64,000 bases of DNA from Saksenaea vasiformis B4078 (Eukaryota; Mucoromycota; Mucoromycetes; Mucorales; Saksenaeaceae): assembly GCA_000697055.1 (NCBI GenBank), contig JNDT01001166.1, positions 1 through 64,000 on the forward strand. Direction: 5' to 3'. A program made the position numbers and the translations under genes. This document shows, piece after piece, positions 11,522 to 23,626 of this stretch. The notes under the pieces are model-generated. The model was not told where the DNA came from. It saw only the letters and a list, made by a program, of their open reading frames with translations, and searched no databases. Numbering within the stretch: position 1 is the stretch's first letter; the number at the start of each line of letters is the position of its first letter.

Positions 11522-14500
11522 ATGAGTAGGCAAAAGGAATCACGATTCCCCCGAAATGCTGCGCTCTCTTCTTCACCACCCACTGATAATGGTCAGCTGA
11601 TTTATTCAACGTCTCCGCAAACATTCCGTACTGAGCCATTGCAATCATTCGGCAGCCTTCCTGATCCTGTTGAACCACCCATCGGATCATTCTCATCAGT
11701 TAGTGAAATAGAAGTTGTATTAGACGATGGAACTTTGCAGAAACGTACAGTGTCTCTTTCAACATTGCCTGATACCCTGTATGACGACGTAGGCAGAGAG
11801 CAGGAAGGACATCCTATCCATCATCGACATCCTGCAAGTTCTTCTCACTATGCGGATAGAAGGCAAGTGTTTGGTCAACGGGAATATTTGTATTTATAAA
11901 TGAAAGTAGCTCTGAGACAACACCTCTTGTGGGAGCTCGTAGACCATTTTATGCAAGCTTGCACGATGCTGTATTATCGAGGTCTTCTTCTTGTTCTTCT
12001 TCTTCAGACAGTGACTCCGATACTCCCTTTTTCCCCATCCATCGCAAGCAAAAAAGTATGCACCGTTCCACGATCGTTGATGACGATAATGAAGAAGCGG
12101 ATGGACAATGCAATAATCTACGAATATGGTGTGATAATTTGCTCCGCTCAATGACGTTAACCCCGCAGTGGCGCATGGTCTTGAAGTGTAGTTTTGCCTA
12201 TTTTTTGGGATCGCTATTTACATTTATACCTGCATTGAACTCACTTATTGGGAACAATCGTACGTCCAGTCATTTGGTTGCAACAGCCACTGTATTTTTC
12301 AATCCTGCGAAAACGTTAGGTGGCATGGTGGAAGCCGCTGCATATGGTTGGGGTTACACACTGTTCGCTGTGGCTGTGTCTCTTGGATCAATGTGCACGA
12401 CAGATTTTTTCATAGACCGAGATTATTTTATGGTTGCTCATACTATTTCGCTCGGATTCTGGCTTGTTGGCGCAACCTTCATTATTTCATTTCTGAAGGC
12501 CCACTGGAACAAACCGCCCGTAGCCACCGCTTCAAGTCTCTGCTTTATCATCATCTTCCTGATTGTTGTACGCGAAGGATCTGCTAATCGAGGGGACTTT
12601 GATACTACGCGCATCGAGCAGATTACGGCTGCTGTTGCCATCGGGACGGTCATCACGGTCGCATGTTGCGCAATTTTCTGGCCAGTGTCTGCTACCAAGA
12701 AATTAAAGTAAGCTGGACACCAACAGTAAGGACATAAATTGATGGTATCTTTTCTAACGAGCAGAAAAGATCTGGAAGCAACACTGGCATCTTACCGGGT
12801 GCTTTTGAAGTTGCTAACAAAGACTTTCCTTTTGGACGATGATCTACCAGAGTTCAAAGCGAACCGGACTCTTCAAGCTGCAATCGAATCACACCGAACC
12901 AGCTTTATAGCCTTACGCAAATCCTTAAGAGAAGCAAAACTGGAGATGTTATGGAACGACGAAGTACGTGGTCGCGCAGACGAGTGTGAAGCAATCGTCA
13001 AAGCCATGGAGCGCCTAGCTCAGCATGTTGGAGGCCTTCGGAGCAGTTGCGGTCTTCAGTTTGATCTCATGAGCAGTAAACGCGATGATGAACAGGAGAA
13101 TGGATACGCTACAAATCCCTCCATTCCACCTGGCAAAGGTATGACAATCTCAAAATCGAACACCATACCAGCCGAAATATGGAACATTAGAGCTGGGTAT
13201 CGTCGGAGAAAACTTGAGGATGAGATGAGAAAGCAAAGGACATTAGTCGATAGCGATCGCATGCAGGGACGCCGGGCCTATTCTGCCGCTGGTGATATTC
13301 AATCCTATGCTCAATCACCAGCCCCTGCGGATACCGCTTCTCAGGATGATGATACAAGCGGGTCTTTGATCGAATTCATTCATACGATGAAAAGACCACT
13401 AAAATCACTGGCTTTCACTTGCAAGCAAACTATCTATCATTTGCAAACAGGCTTCTCGACAACCGCATCGCCTCGTATGAAGAAATCCACACCTACTTAC
13501 GAAACTCTCAAAGCGAATTTAGCGAAAGCCATCGCATTATTTGAAGCCTCCCAGAAGCAAGCTGTGCAACGTCTATATCGCCATCGTGTGCATGATCTCT
13601 CTATCGTTAACTACGAGAATGGTTACGCATTTGGTGAAGAAGTCTCCCTTGTGTACTTTTTCGTCTTCAATATGATTGAATTTGCTCGCGAGCTGATTTG
13701 TCTGGTGGAAGCTGTGGAACGGTTTTCGCAAGCAGAGAAATATAGACCAAGTATGTGGTCGGGGATAAGCTTGTGGAAAGATCACCGAGATTCAGGTTTG
13801 TGTTCCTGTTTTACGATGATAATAACTAAAAGACGCATCGCGCAGGAAATGAAGAGTACCAAAGGAGAAGTTCTTTGCACGCTTTTGTGCCAAATGAGCG
13901 GAACACAATGAACACGCTTCATACACCTGAACCAAAGACAAAATGGCGAAGATTCTTCATACGTCTATGGAGAACATTTTCTCTCTTCAAGCTGAAGACA
14001 GTGCGATACGCCAGCAAGGCAGTGATTGGCGCGACTTTATTAGCAACACCGGCATTCTTGGATTCTACGGGTGAATGGTTCCGCGAATGGCGTATGGAAT
14101 GGGCGCTTATTACGGTAAATTTTCCTGTTAAATGACATACATGACTAATAACCTGTAGCTAATGGTCGTTATGACGCCGACCGTTGGGGGTACCAATATT
14201 GTGGCTATTTATCGCATATTCTCTACCATCCTAGGCTGTTTCTCGGCCGTCTTCTTATATCTTTTGTTTCCTGCAAATATGTATATTCTTCCCCTAGTTA
14301 CGTGGCTGTTTTCCATACCTAATTTCTGGATTATTTTGAACCACAAGCACGGCAAATTCGGTCAGTTCACTCTCCTGGCGTACAATCTGGTAATGCTTAA
14401 CAAGTACAACGATCGGGAGACAAACTTTATCTCGATATGGGAACTTGCGATACAACGATGCGTTGCTATCCTGGTGGGTGTTGTCTTTGGCTTGATAGTT

Positions 14501-15364
14501 ACTGCATACATGTGGCCTTACGAAGCACGTGTCGAACTACGCGAGGGACTGTCCGACTTTTTACTGAGGTTGGGCTGGCTTTATCAGAAACTGGTGTCAA
14601 TCTATTCGCATCGAACAAGTGATCATAAACCGGTTATTTTTATGGATATACAGTTTGATGGCGACGCGTCTGAAACACAGATATTGACGATGGAAGCTCG
14701 GCGTCGCATTGCGACACAAACATTTATGGATTTGGAACTATCGCTACAAAGATCGCTTTTGGAACTGCAAGATCTCCTGTCGCAGACACCAAATGAACCT
14801 CGACTAAAAGGCCCGTTTCCTGTAGATACTTACCGTGCTATGCTTAGCTCTTGTCAAAACATCGTAGACAAGTTTCTTTCCATGAGAACAGCGATATTGA
14901 AAGATACATGGTACGAAGGTGTTCAGCGAAAGTTTATCATACCGGCAAATCAGGAACGTCGAGAGATGGTTGGAAACGTCCTGTTGTATTTCTATTTGCT
15001 GGCATCCGCGCTTCGTCTGAAAACGCCACTACCTCCACACTTTCCACCAGCTCGCAAGGCCTGGGAATCGCTTCTTATTCGGCTACGTCAACTTCCTGCA
15101 ACCCGATCACAAGAGATATTGGATAAGGATAATGCTTATCTTTTCTATTATGCATACGTAACCATGATGGAGGAGGTCATACGAGAGCTAGACAAGGTAA
15201 TACGACGACTGATAGTAACGTATTAATGATGGCCATTCTTTAAGCTTGGAGAAAACATGAAGTTGCTATTTGGAGCACTTGTCCCAGAAGACCAGTGGGA
15301 GCATTTTTTCGAAAGCTGTGTCGATAGTGAAAGGCAGCAAGGTAACTTTGTCGGGAATACATAG
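11522..15364 (+). CDS. ArAE/BRE4-like multi-pass membrane protein, ~1190 aa
   Basis: A large fungal membrane protein with two six-helix-type modules related to aromatic-acid exporters (FUSC/ArAE superfamily), like yeast Bre4. Exons by eye: 11522-11866, 11917 to about 12708, about 12766 to 13796, about 13846 to 14112, 14161-15196 and 15244-15364. Exon 1 and early exon 2 are hydrophilic and Ser-rich. The first membrane block follows TPQWRMVLKCSFAYFLG and continues through FNPAKTLGGM, WLVGATFIISFLKAHW and FIIIFLIVVREGS. A long cytosolic middle (KDLEATLASYRVLLK..., basic and Ser-rich) comes next. The second membrane block is RYASKAVIGATLLATPAF, MVVMTPTVGGT, FLYLLFP, then the C-terminal ArAE_2-like domain. 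The substrate is unknown; transport is inferred from the superfamily only. Confidence 0.85.
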
Positions 15365-15473
15365 ACCAGCATCCGTTTCATTATAACATCAATCCTTTAA
15401 AAAAAATCGCATGTTTAATGAATTCCTTAATTTATCAAACGCCCAGGTTTCTGGAATCTGATTATTATACTGA

Positions 15474-15491
15474 GTGTGTGTGTGTCTGTGT

Positions 15492-15556
<65 letters not shown>
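15474..15556. repeat. (TG)n microsatellite
   Basis: About 83 bp of almost perfect TG repeat with two interrupting TC steps near the 5' end. It abuts the truncated minus-strand copy of the dispersed repeat, so it may sit at the break point of that copy. Confidence 0.95.
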
Positions 15557-15557
<1 letters not shown>

Positions 15558-15790
15558 CAACGTTTATGTACTTTGAGTGTGGGCATAAAGCACCAACACG
15601 ACCAAAGACGGTTCGGGACAGCGGTCATGCAGCCTAAACGGCATACAAAAAGCATGAGTGATCCTGGATATGTAATAAAAAGGTGACATCCGTACCGGGA
15701 ATGTTTGTACCGACAGAGCCAAAGAAGAAGAAGAAAAAAAAGGAAAAAGAAGTGGTCCCTTTAAATATGCATCACTTTCCGTTATCTGAG
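15557..15790 (-). repeat. Dispersed repeat family, copy 2 (truncated, minus strand)
   Basis: Read on the minus strand it gives, in order, a GCATATTTAAAGG block, a CTTTGGCTCTG block, GATGTCA, GTTTAGGCTGCATGACC with CTGTCCCGAACCGT, and GTTGGTGCTTTATGCCC. The same order occurs at 29.57-29.76 kb and 61.12-61.32 kb. The copy stops where the TG run begins, so its 3' two thirds are missing. Confidence 0.7.
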
Positions 15791-16160
15791 ACATTCTTTT
15801 TGTGTGAGATAAAAGGAACCTATCTTCAACACACTTTTTGCATGAGACGACGGAATCCTGTTTCTGAGACACCGTTTTTATGAGTCAAAAGAACCCGATC
15901 ACTGATTCACCCCTTTACATGACACGATGGTACCCTGTCATCGACACGCCTTTTGTGTGAGTTAAAGAACAGTGTACCTTTCACACATTCTTTGCATGAG
16001 ATAAAAAAATCCGATCACTGATTGATCGTTTGCACGAGACGATGGTATCCTATCTCGAACACCAGATAATCGAGCCCTATCTTTATCACGTCATTTGCAC
16101 GAGACAATAAATTCCTGTCTCTGACACATCCTCTGCGTTAGATAATGGGAAGCTATCAAT
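15765..16160. repeat. Degenerate ~39-bp tandem array
   Basis: About eight to nine units with core TTTTGCATGAGACGATGGTA followed by TCCTGTCTCTGACACA-like sequence. Unit starts fall every 38-40 bp, with one longer unit of about 65 bp. Units differ from each other at many positions. The array touches the 5' end of the minus-strand copy of the dispersed repeat. Confidence 0.75.
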
Positions 16161-16477
16161 GACATAAACGTAACATGGAAGAGTATGATACGAAAATCGC
16201 AGCATTCGATAAACGTAAAAATACGTGCTCCAAGACGCAGAGTTTATCTGGAAGTAACGTCAAATATCTTCGAAAAGACGCAAAGGAACAGTATGCATAA
16301 ATTACAAGGAAAAGATGCCCGATTTGCTCATGCTTACATCACAGGGTTTAGTGTGCCGCGAAATCCAATCAGAAGCTGGCATGACATACAGAAAGCACCT
16401 GCAATAGACCTTACGTCAAATGCACAGTATCCACTTTTCTCTCTTTGTATCCTTCCCTACTTGTTGGGCAAAACTAG

Positions 16478-18351
16478 ATGAGTGGCATTTCAGCATCAAG
16501 GGCAAAGCGACTGGCAGCCAGAGCAGCTAAAGCGGAGGCAAAGGGGCGGAAGAGCGGAAGTTCGACTCCTAAGGACTCCGGCAAGAGCACACCCCTCATG
16601 TCGTCCGCAAACAACTCGGTTGACGATTTGAGAATGGAGCAAATGAAAATCAAGGTGGACAGGACAGCCACTGGCGTGTACACTTCTCAAGAACGCAGCA
16701 GAGATATTAAAATAGAGTCGTACTCACTTAACTACCATGGCCGGGTCCTGATCGATAATGCCACTATCGAGCTTAACTTTGGGCGCCGCTACGGCCTGAT
16801 CGGCGCCAATGGATCCGGCAAATCAACGTTTTTAGCATCCCTTGCGGAGCAAGATATTGAAATCCCCGCACATATCGATGTAAGGAACCCATTTACAAGG
16901 AATGCCCATGCTCACGTTTGTCTACTCAGACCTATCTTCTCAATCAGGAAGCGGAACCATCGGACATGGATGCGGTGGCAGCCGTGATCAGTCACGCCCA
17001 AAAAGAAGTGGAGCGTTTGGAGAGACAAGTTGAACAGATCCTTGGCGAGGAAGATGGTGCGGATAACCCACTACTAGACGACATCTACGAGCGGATTGAG
17101 TCCATGGATCCCTCGACTTTTGAAGCAAGAGCATGCTCCTTGCTCTCTGGTCTAGGCTTTAACTCCAAACAGATGCGTAAAATGACGAAGGACATGTCTG
17201 GTGGATGGCGCATGCGTGTAGCATTGGCCCGAGCACTCTTTGTACGACCGACCCTGCTGCTTCTGGATGAACCAACAAATCATTTAGACCTTGAGGCTTG
17301 TGTCTGGTTGGAAGAATACCTCAAGACATACAATCGAATTTTAGTCATTGTATCGCATTCTCAAGACTTTTTGAATGGTGTGTGCACCAACATGATGCAT
17401 TTAAACCATAAACGAAAATTGATCTATTACGGTGGCAATTATGACATGTTTGTCAAGACCAAGGAGGAGAACGAGATCAACCAAGCAAAGGCATACGAGA
17501 AGCAGCAGGAAGAAATCGCTCACATCAAGAAATTTATCGCATCAGCCGGTACCTACGCTAATCTCGTGCGACAGGCGAAATCCAAACAAAAGATTATTGA
17601 TAAGATGGAGGCGGCAGGGCTAGTCGAAAAGGTCGAAAAACCACATGCTTTCAAGTTCTCCTTTACAAACGTACCTAAACTTCCACCACCGGTGTTGGCG
17701 TTCCAGGATGTGGTATTCTCTTACAGTGGCGACCTGACCAATCCGTTGTACAAGAACATCGAGCTAGGTGTCGATATGGACTCTCGTGTGGCACTCGTGG
17801 GTCCTAATGGTGCAGGAAAATCTACCCTTCTCAAACTGATGGCTGGCGAACTAGCGCCTAATGCTGGTCGCGTACAGCGTCATACCTCTCTAAAACTTGG
17901 AAAATACTCTCAACACTCAGCTGATCAGCTGGAGATGGATCTCTCACCTATCGACTACATGAAAAAGAAATTCCCTCACGAAAGTACCGAAACCGACCAC
18001 TGGCGACGCCAAATCGGTCGTTATGGTTTGAGTGGGGCTCATCAAACATCACCCGTTGCTCATTTGTCAGACGGTCTTAAATCGCGACTTGTCTTTGCAG
18101 AATTAGCTGTGCTTCATCCGCATATCATCCTTTTGGATGAACCAACAAATCATCTGGATATGGAATCCATTGACTCGCTAGCTACAGCTATCAATAATTT
18201 TTCTGGTGGCGTAGTACTAGTGTCGCACGATTTTCGATTGATTTCACAAGTAGCCAAACAAATTTGGCGTTGTGAAAATGGACTTGTAACGCCGTTTGAA
18301 GGTTCTATTGAGGAGTACAAAGAGTCACTTAGGAAGAATGTCAAGTTGTGA
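16478..18351 (+). CDS. ARB1: ABC-F ATPase, Arb1/ABCF2 type
   Basis: A soluble twin-ATPase of the ABC-F family; yeast Arb1 acts in 40S and 60S ribosome biogenesis. Two exons, 16478-16879 and 16930-18351, join in frame to 607 aa, close to human ABCF2 (~620). The N-terminus is basic and Ala-rich (SASRAKRLAARAAKAEAKG). The first nucleotide-binding domain has Walker A GANGSGKST, signature MSGGW and Walker B LLLLDEPTNHLDLEA. A linker helix (IAHIKKFIASAGTYANLVRQ) is of the ABC-F inter-domain type. The second has Walker A GPNGAGKST, signature LSDGLKSR and Walker B IILLDEPTNHLDMES. Subfamily placement rests on IPAHIDTYLL near the first exon join and on the linker. The second signature reads LSDGL where LSDGQ is usual. 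Confidence 0.95.
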
Positions 18352-18433
18352 GAATAGGAAATCCAAACGAAAAAAAAAAAAAACAAGTAACGTTAGAACT
18401 TTGGCTCAATACAACCTAGACATTTTCCTCGCT

Positions 18434-18575
18434 CACTATGGAAAATGTGTTCCTGCTTGACTATTTTTCCTTAACAAAGAAATAGTCTATCGAGAACTGA
18501 GGTAGTACGGGACCCTGATGGGCTATTTTTCTCTTAAGGAAAAGTAGTCAATCAGGAACCCATTTTCCATAGTGG
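18434..18575. mobile_element. Palindromic MITE-like element, 142 bp
   Basis: The ends are inverted repeats beginning CACTATGGAAAATG and ending CATTTTCCATAGTG; about 41 bp pair with few mismatches and pairing continues more weakly toward the centre. GCT occurs immediately outside both ends and could be a 3-bp target duplication. No coding capacity. A fold-back transposon remnant is likelier than a terminator, because the arms are too long and it lies ~80 bp past the ABC-F stop codon. Confidence 0.65.
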
Positions 18576-18727
18576 CTGTCCTATTTCTCATGCATGTATA
18601 ATAATCAATGGCATTGTGAACCAACCACATTCCTATCACAGTCGGTTCATTCTCACTTGCGCATAAAAACAGGTTCTAAAAAGAAAAGCGTAAATATGTT
18701 CTATATGAGCATCGCGATTTCTGCGCC

Positions 18728-19807
18728 ATGAGGTTCAGTTATCTTTCAGCTTTATGTTTCGTCCCATTGGCACTATGTGCCGCAGTTCATCCAAAAATCA
18801 GCCCCCACCCTAATCCAAAGGTACAGAAAACAAAGACGTAGCTCTAATAATAAATAAGCTTATTTACTTACCTGTATTACTTCTAGAATGTCTCTAGGAT
18901 AATGATGGCCGACGAGCAACCTAGCGAAGTATTCTATCAACTATCGCTGAACATGAAAACAATTGCGGAGGAATTGGTGAAACATGTGAATGATGGTCTT
19001 GCTACCCAAGCGCAAAAAAAGGGCGACGAGAGCACCCCCGCCAGTCTTTCTGAGCTTTTTGACGTCCTATTTTCTCCTCCTCGTCCTCCTCGTCCTGCAA
19101 GAATTCAGCGTCGTACCACACACCATCGAGCTCAAAGATTCGAGGATGCAGGTTTACCGCAACGACAGCAAAAGGACACTATGGAAGCGACAGACGAGAT
19201 AAATGGTAGAAACGAAGGCGTACTGGGCGCACTTGGTTCTTTACTGGCTTCGTTGGCTGGCAAGTTCGGGAACCCCGTGTATGGACCTGTTGCAGCCGTC
19301 GTCGGTGGTGACATTGCACAATTTGCCAACTATCTTCAAGGGATTGATCCACTTGGTCTCCTTGTAAAATTGCTCCAGACCATGCTTTCTAACACGCCCC
19401 TCGCCGGTTTATTGAACGCCGTCTCTCGAATAGTTAGGGTTATAAACATGGTCTATCCAATTATCAGGAGTATTATACAGGCAGTTATCAACAAACCAAC
19501 GGAGGCTCTTGGTATAGCTACGCGTGCTGCAGCTCTTAATATGGCGAAGTTGGTTAAATTCGTCATCGGACCTCATCGTCAGTTACATCCCGATGATGTA
19601 TATACTGCTTCAGAAACCGTATGGGACACTGCAAATAAGCTTTATCCAGGTCTCCGTTTGTTTTTTGATTTGTCTCGTCATGTAACGCAAAGCTTTGCTC
19701 GAGCGATCATGAACCAAGATCCATCTCTATTCGAATTATTTTCCACACCAACTCCAGAAAAGGTCGAAAAAGCCTTCCAGGCTATGGCAAATGTGCTAAA
19801 GATTTAA
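18728..19807 (+). CDS. Secreted protein of unknown family, paralogue A
   Basis: Exon 1, 18728-18820, codes for a signal peptide (MRFSYLSALCFVPLALCAA); exon 2, 18887-19807, continues in frame with NVSRIMMADEQPSE, giving 337 aa. A Lys/Arg- and Pro-rich stretch near residues 90-115 (SPPRPPRPARIQRR) precedes hydrophobic amphipathic segments (VLGALGSLLASLAGKFGNP, PLGLLVKLLQTMLSNTPLAG, IVRVINMVYPIIRSIIQAV). The last ~95 residues align by eye with the neighbour downstream (HPDDVYTASETVWDTANKLYP against HKQDIINVAQTLLHKFNKIYP). It has very few cysteines. I do not recognise the family; function unknown. The helical hydrophobic repeats could bind lipid or membrane, but that is a guess. Confidence 0.75.
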
Positions 19808-20162
19808 CATACGCATAATAAAGAAGAAGAAGAAGGAGGAAAAAAAAACATTGAGGAGAATTGGTTAATAGATACCTTTTGTCTTCACTTACTGTTCGTC
19901 AATGCTTGGTTTTTTTTTCTTTCTTCCTTTTTTTTTTTTTACCCAATAAGAACCGCGGTTGAGATGCTTAGAAATCACACTACATGAAGCAAAGTAATAG
20001 ACGTACAGGAAGAGAATTATCGTGCCTTTGATAAGAATGTAGGTTAAAAGGAACTGGACAAGTAACATTCCATTGTTTCATTCTCGACAGGTCCACATAA
20101 AAACCCAACGCTTTTTCTGTGTGTCGCAAAGGTTTTCTGTATTTCCAGGGAGAGATCCAATC
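19808..20162. other. Spacer between the paralogues
   Basis: It holds an A/G-rich tract after the first stop codon, two T-rich tracts (19909-19940) and the promoter and leader of the second paralogue. No other gene is visible. Confidence 0.5.
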
Positions 20163-21040
20163 ATGAGAATCTTTGGTATCATCACCCTTTTGAGCGTCCC
20201 TCTTGCGCTATGTGCAACCCAACAGGGTGGAGTAAATCCTGAGAAAAAGGTATACATTGCTCCAACTTTACACTTTCTAACTTCCGTTGGCAGAATGTCC
20301 AACCCATGAAACCAGATATTATTACCGACTTGGCCAATGGCATTTTCGGCCTAGCCAATGAGATCAGAAAGCAAATGGACAACCACTTCGCTGTTAGCAG
20401 CAATATGCACCCTGATGTTCATGAAGACGGTACCTACAGCACCTTAGTTTCTGCACTGTTTCCCTCTATCGCATCCGTGAAGGAAGCTACCGATACTCCT
20501 TCCTCAGGCCTTCTAACTGTGCCTAGCTCTGTTGTCAGCAGCATCGTCAGCGGTATCGTCGAGTATTTCCGCAATTGGAATCCCTTGAAGAATACGATGA
20601 AATCACTCCAGCACCTTATATCAAGCGATGAAGGTTCACAAGTCGTCCGCGAAGTTGTTCATGGGTTAGAAACCATGAGTTCGCTGCTGCCATCCTTGAC
20701 TCAGGTCGCACAGGCCTTCCTTGTTGACTTGTCAAATCTCGTTACAAACTTGGGACCCTTCCTCTCCGGAATGGTCAAGTCTGCTGTTTCTATTCTTGGT
20801 ATGCAAGGTGGCGAACTTCACAAGCAAGATATTATCAACGTCGCACAGACCTTGTTGCATAAATTCAACAAGATCTATCCTTATGTGCGTCCTCTCTTCG
20901 TCCTCAGTTATAATATGACTCTCGCTGCTACGCGATTCGTCATTGCTCATAGTCCCCATGCCGTCGAGAAGCTCGCTAACGTCACCCGCGATAACGTCCA
21001 GACTCTCATCCAAGCTGCTGAAATCATGCTACATCTGTAA
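20163..21040 (+). CDS. Secreted protein of unknown family, paralogue B
   Basis: Exon 1, 20163-20249, codes for a signal peptide (MRIFGIITLLSVPLALCAT); exon 2, 20294-21040, follows in phase 0 and starts NVQPMKPD, giving 277 aa. Intron place and phase, the PLALCA end of the signal and the residues at the join (N-P-x-K, then N-V) match paralogue A, so the two arose by tandem duplication. Three hydrophobic helices (SVVSSIVSGIVEYF, VAQAFLVDLSNLVTNLGPFL, VKSAVSILGM) precede the shared C-terminal domain. It lacks the Arg/Pro-rich insert of A. Family not recognised. Confidence 0.75.
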
Positions 21041-21605
21041 TCTCTGCTACTGTCACCCTATTTGGTTGCATATGCTGCAGAACCCTTTCTCGTAAATCTT
21101 TTTAAAATTTGTTAACTTATCTACGAATAAACTATGGAGAAAATGGTAAAGTATAGTCTTCAAACATCATTGGGGTTTCACGACTCTCTGAAGATCCGAA
21201 ATGATGACGATATCAGTCGTATTCGACATCAATCATTCATGACGCCGACCAAGAATGTGCTTTTGTCAGCAAACCTCCAGAAAGCTTATAGTACTCAACC
21301 ACAATTCCACCTAATTTGCTCGGCCAAGATAAGGTTTGTTTGCCAAACATTAGAATAATGCTGGTCCAGCAAGACATCACGCTCAGTGTATACAGCTTTG
21401 AATCATTTAACAACTTGTTCTTCGATGTTTTATGGACTTGAAAACATAAGGAAAAAAACAAAGAGTATCAACATCAATTACGCGATAAACCAGATTATGC
21501 TTTGATAACATGTAAACGATTTCTAAAACTGGGGGGCCAAATGACCCAGAGGAGTCGAAAGTACTGTATCAATTAAATGGGATAAAAAGGAAAAAGAAAA
21601 AGCAT

Positions 21606-23626
21606 CTAGAAGTTAATGTCGAATTTAGCAAAGTCAGATTGCGAGAGTTCCAGAGCCATTTCTTTGAAGAGCTCGTCATCCTCATCTTGGTATGATTTCT
21701 TTGGTGGTGCAACAGACAAACCACTTGTCGGTGTGACGGGTCCAGTTGAGGCCAGGGAGGATGTAGACTTCTGCTTTAAGGACGAGGATGAAGACTTTGA
21801 TGTCTCCTGTGCCTTTTCACGAGGGCGCAAAAATTGGTCGAGCTGACCATTGTCAATAGCCGTTGTAAGATCCTCCAGTTGCTAAAAATAGAGAAACAGT
21901 AAGGGGCACAAGTCTGAGTAAGTTGTCTTTTTTTTAAAGAAGAAAAAGAACTTACACCGCGATATTCGCCGCCCACAAAAATCTGGGGTAGCTGCCTTGC
22001 ACGACCTCTGTCGGTTGTACTCTGCCGTCGCATGTATTGCAGAGCTTGCTCACTTTGTGCGACATCGACTACTTGATACTGAATCTGGCTGGACGTCAGC
22101 ATCGTCTGGATAGATTCTTGGTTTCGTTTGATGGTTGAATTGGTTGATACGCTGGACATATACACCTGGACGACGGCAGGATCGCGTGGAACAAGTTCCG
22201 GCGTTTTATCCTGCAGGGCAGTGATTGGCCAACGTACCTTGTTACCTCCCGGGCCTCCTGTCTTGCGGAGTGACACCTTGTTTACTTCGTCCGTTGCCTC
22301 GGTATTGCCCATCCATTGTTTCAGCTCAGCCTGCTGACCTTGCTTCATGACTGAGATCTGTTCTCGGTGGGATTTTTGGAGATCGGCCATTTGCACCGAG
22401 TGACTATGCTCAGATTGCTCAAACTCGTGCAACAGACGTTCGACCTCATCATTCATATCACTCTTTGCCCTCTTTTCAGCTTGAGTGAGTCGTTCGCGCA
22501 GTTGCTTCATGTCACGCTCATGTTTTTCCTGGAGATCTTCTAATGTTCGTGTTTGCTCCCGCTGAAGAGCCTTGACAGCGCGGTCATGAGCTCCTTTGAG
22601 GTCGCTAAGCGATTTCTGGTGCTGAACCAGAACTCGGTCTTTTTCAGCCATGGCCTCTGCGTGCGTCTGGAGAACAGCCTCGTGCTTTTGTTTCTGGATC
22701 TTTTTTTTACCGTTTTTAGTATCATCTTTTCATTATCCTATGTCCGCAACTTACTTCCAACTGCTGGTTTAATTCATCCAATTTTTGAATTAAGAGTCTG
22801 TCGTTTTCAAGATCCACCGTCAGACGGTTCATGCGCTTCTGACGTTCTTCAACTTGTGTCTGATTCCTCGGTCGGCGGTCTCTCCGGGTTAATTCTGACC
22901 GCAGCTCGACCAATTCGTTCTCTTTCTCGGCCAACCGGCCCACTGCTTCTTCGTTCTAAAGGTGTCATTAATTTACCATAACAGAGAAAAAGGAATGGTT
23001 TTTGCTTACCGCTTTCTTGAGTTGCTCCATCTGCTTTGTTACTTCCTCTAAAGCTGGTTTGACCAGCGCAGCCTGCTCAGCCTTCCATTTCAGCTGAAGC
23101 TCCTCGAGCTCTTTTTCCTTGGTTTGCAATTGCGCATCCCTTTCAGCCAGTTGATCAGCGCATGCTTTCTCACCGCTCTCCTTGTCTTGTTCGAGTTTAT
23201 GCAAAAGTTCTTCAATTTCTTTCTCCCGTTCTCTGAGCATAATCTCCTTCTGCTCCAGCTCTGCCTGCGTTTCCTTATTACGGCTCTCTAACTCGTTTAA
23301 CGTTTTTGAAAGCGATTCATCCTTTTGACTCTTGTCTAGCTGCTGTCGGAGATGTTCCAACTCTGCTGATTGCCGGGAAATCACACCCAATTGCTCATCG
23401 TTCTAAAAATCAGAAGAATAATAAACATTGAGCATTCAACTACTCTTTTTCCCCAGTTCTGTACCTTTGTCTTTAGATCCGCATATTCCTGTTTCATCTG
23501 GGCAACCGCTCTTAACGAGGTGGATTGAGCGAGACTAGGGGCGTTTGGCTGTTCTGAAGCATGGCTTTCTTTGATAGATGCTACTTTAGTTTTGCTAGCC
23601 GATTTACGGCTTCCAAAGCATGGCAT
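21606..23626 (-). CDS. Coiled-coil protein with C-terminal SH3BGR/glutaredoxin-like domain
   Basis: Five exons by eye from ATG 23626 (MPCFGSRKSASKTK) to stop at 21606-21608. About 370 residues of heptad-rich, Glu/Lys/Gln-rich coiled coil (for example LEELQLKWKAEQAALVKPAL) are followed by a thioredoxin-fold domain of the SH3BGR kind: VQVYMSSVSTNSTIKRNQ, IQYQVVDVAQSEQAL, LPQIFVGGEYRGV, LEDLTTAIDNGQ. It has no CXXC, as is usual for SH3BGR proteins, so redox catalysis is unlikely. The tail is Ser-rich and ends with an acidic DEDDELFKEMALELS. A scaffold or tether role is inferred from architecture only. Confidence 0.8.

Noticed and set aside
15389..15655. Minus frame coding a Thr-His repeat protein
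   Set aside because: It is translation of the TG microsatellite plus the repeat copy.
15765..16160. CRISPR-like regular repeat
   Set aside because: Units are contiguous and degenerate with no unique spacers, and the genome is eukaryotic.
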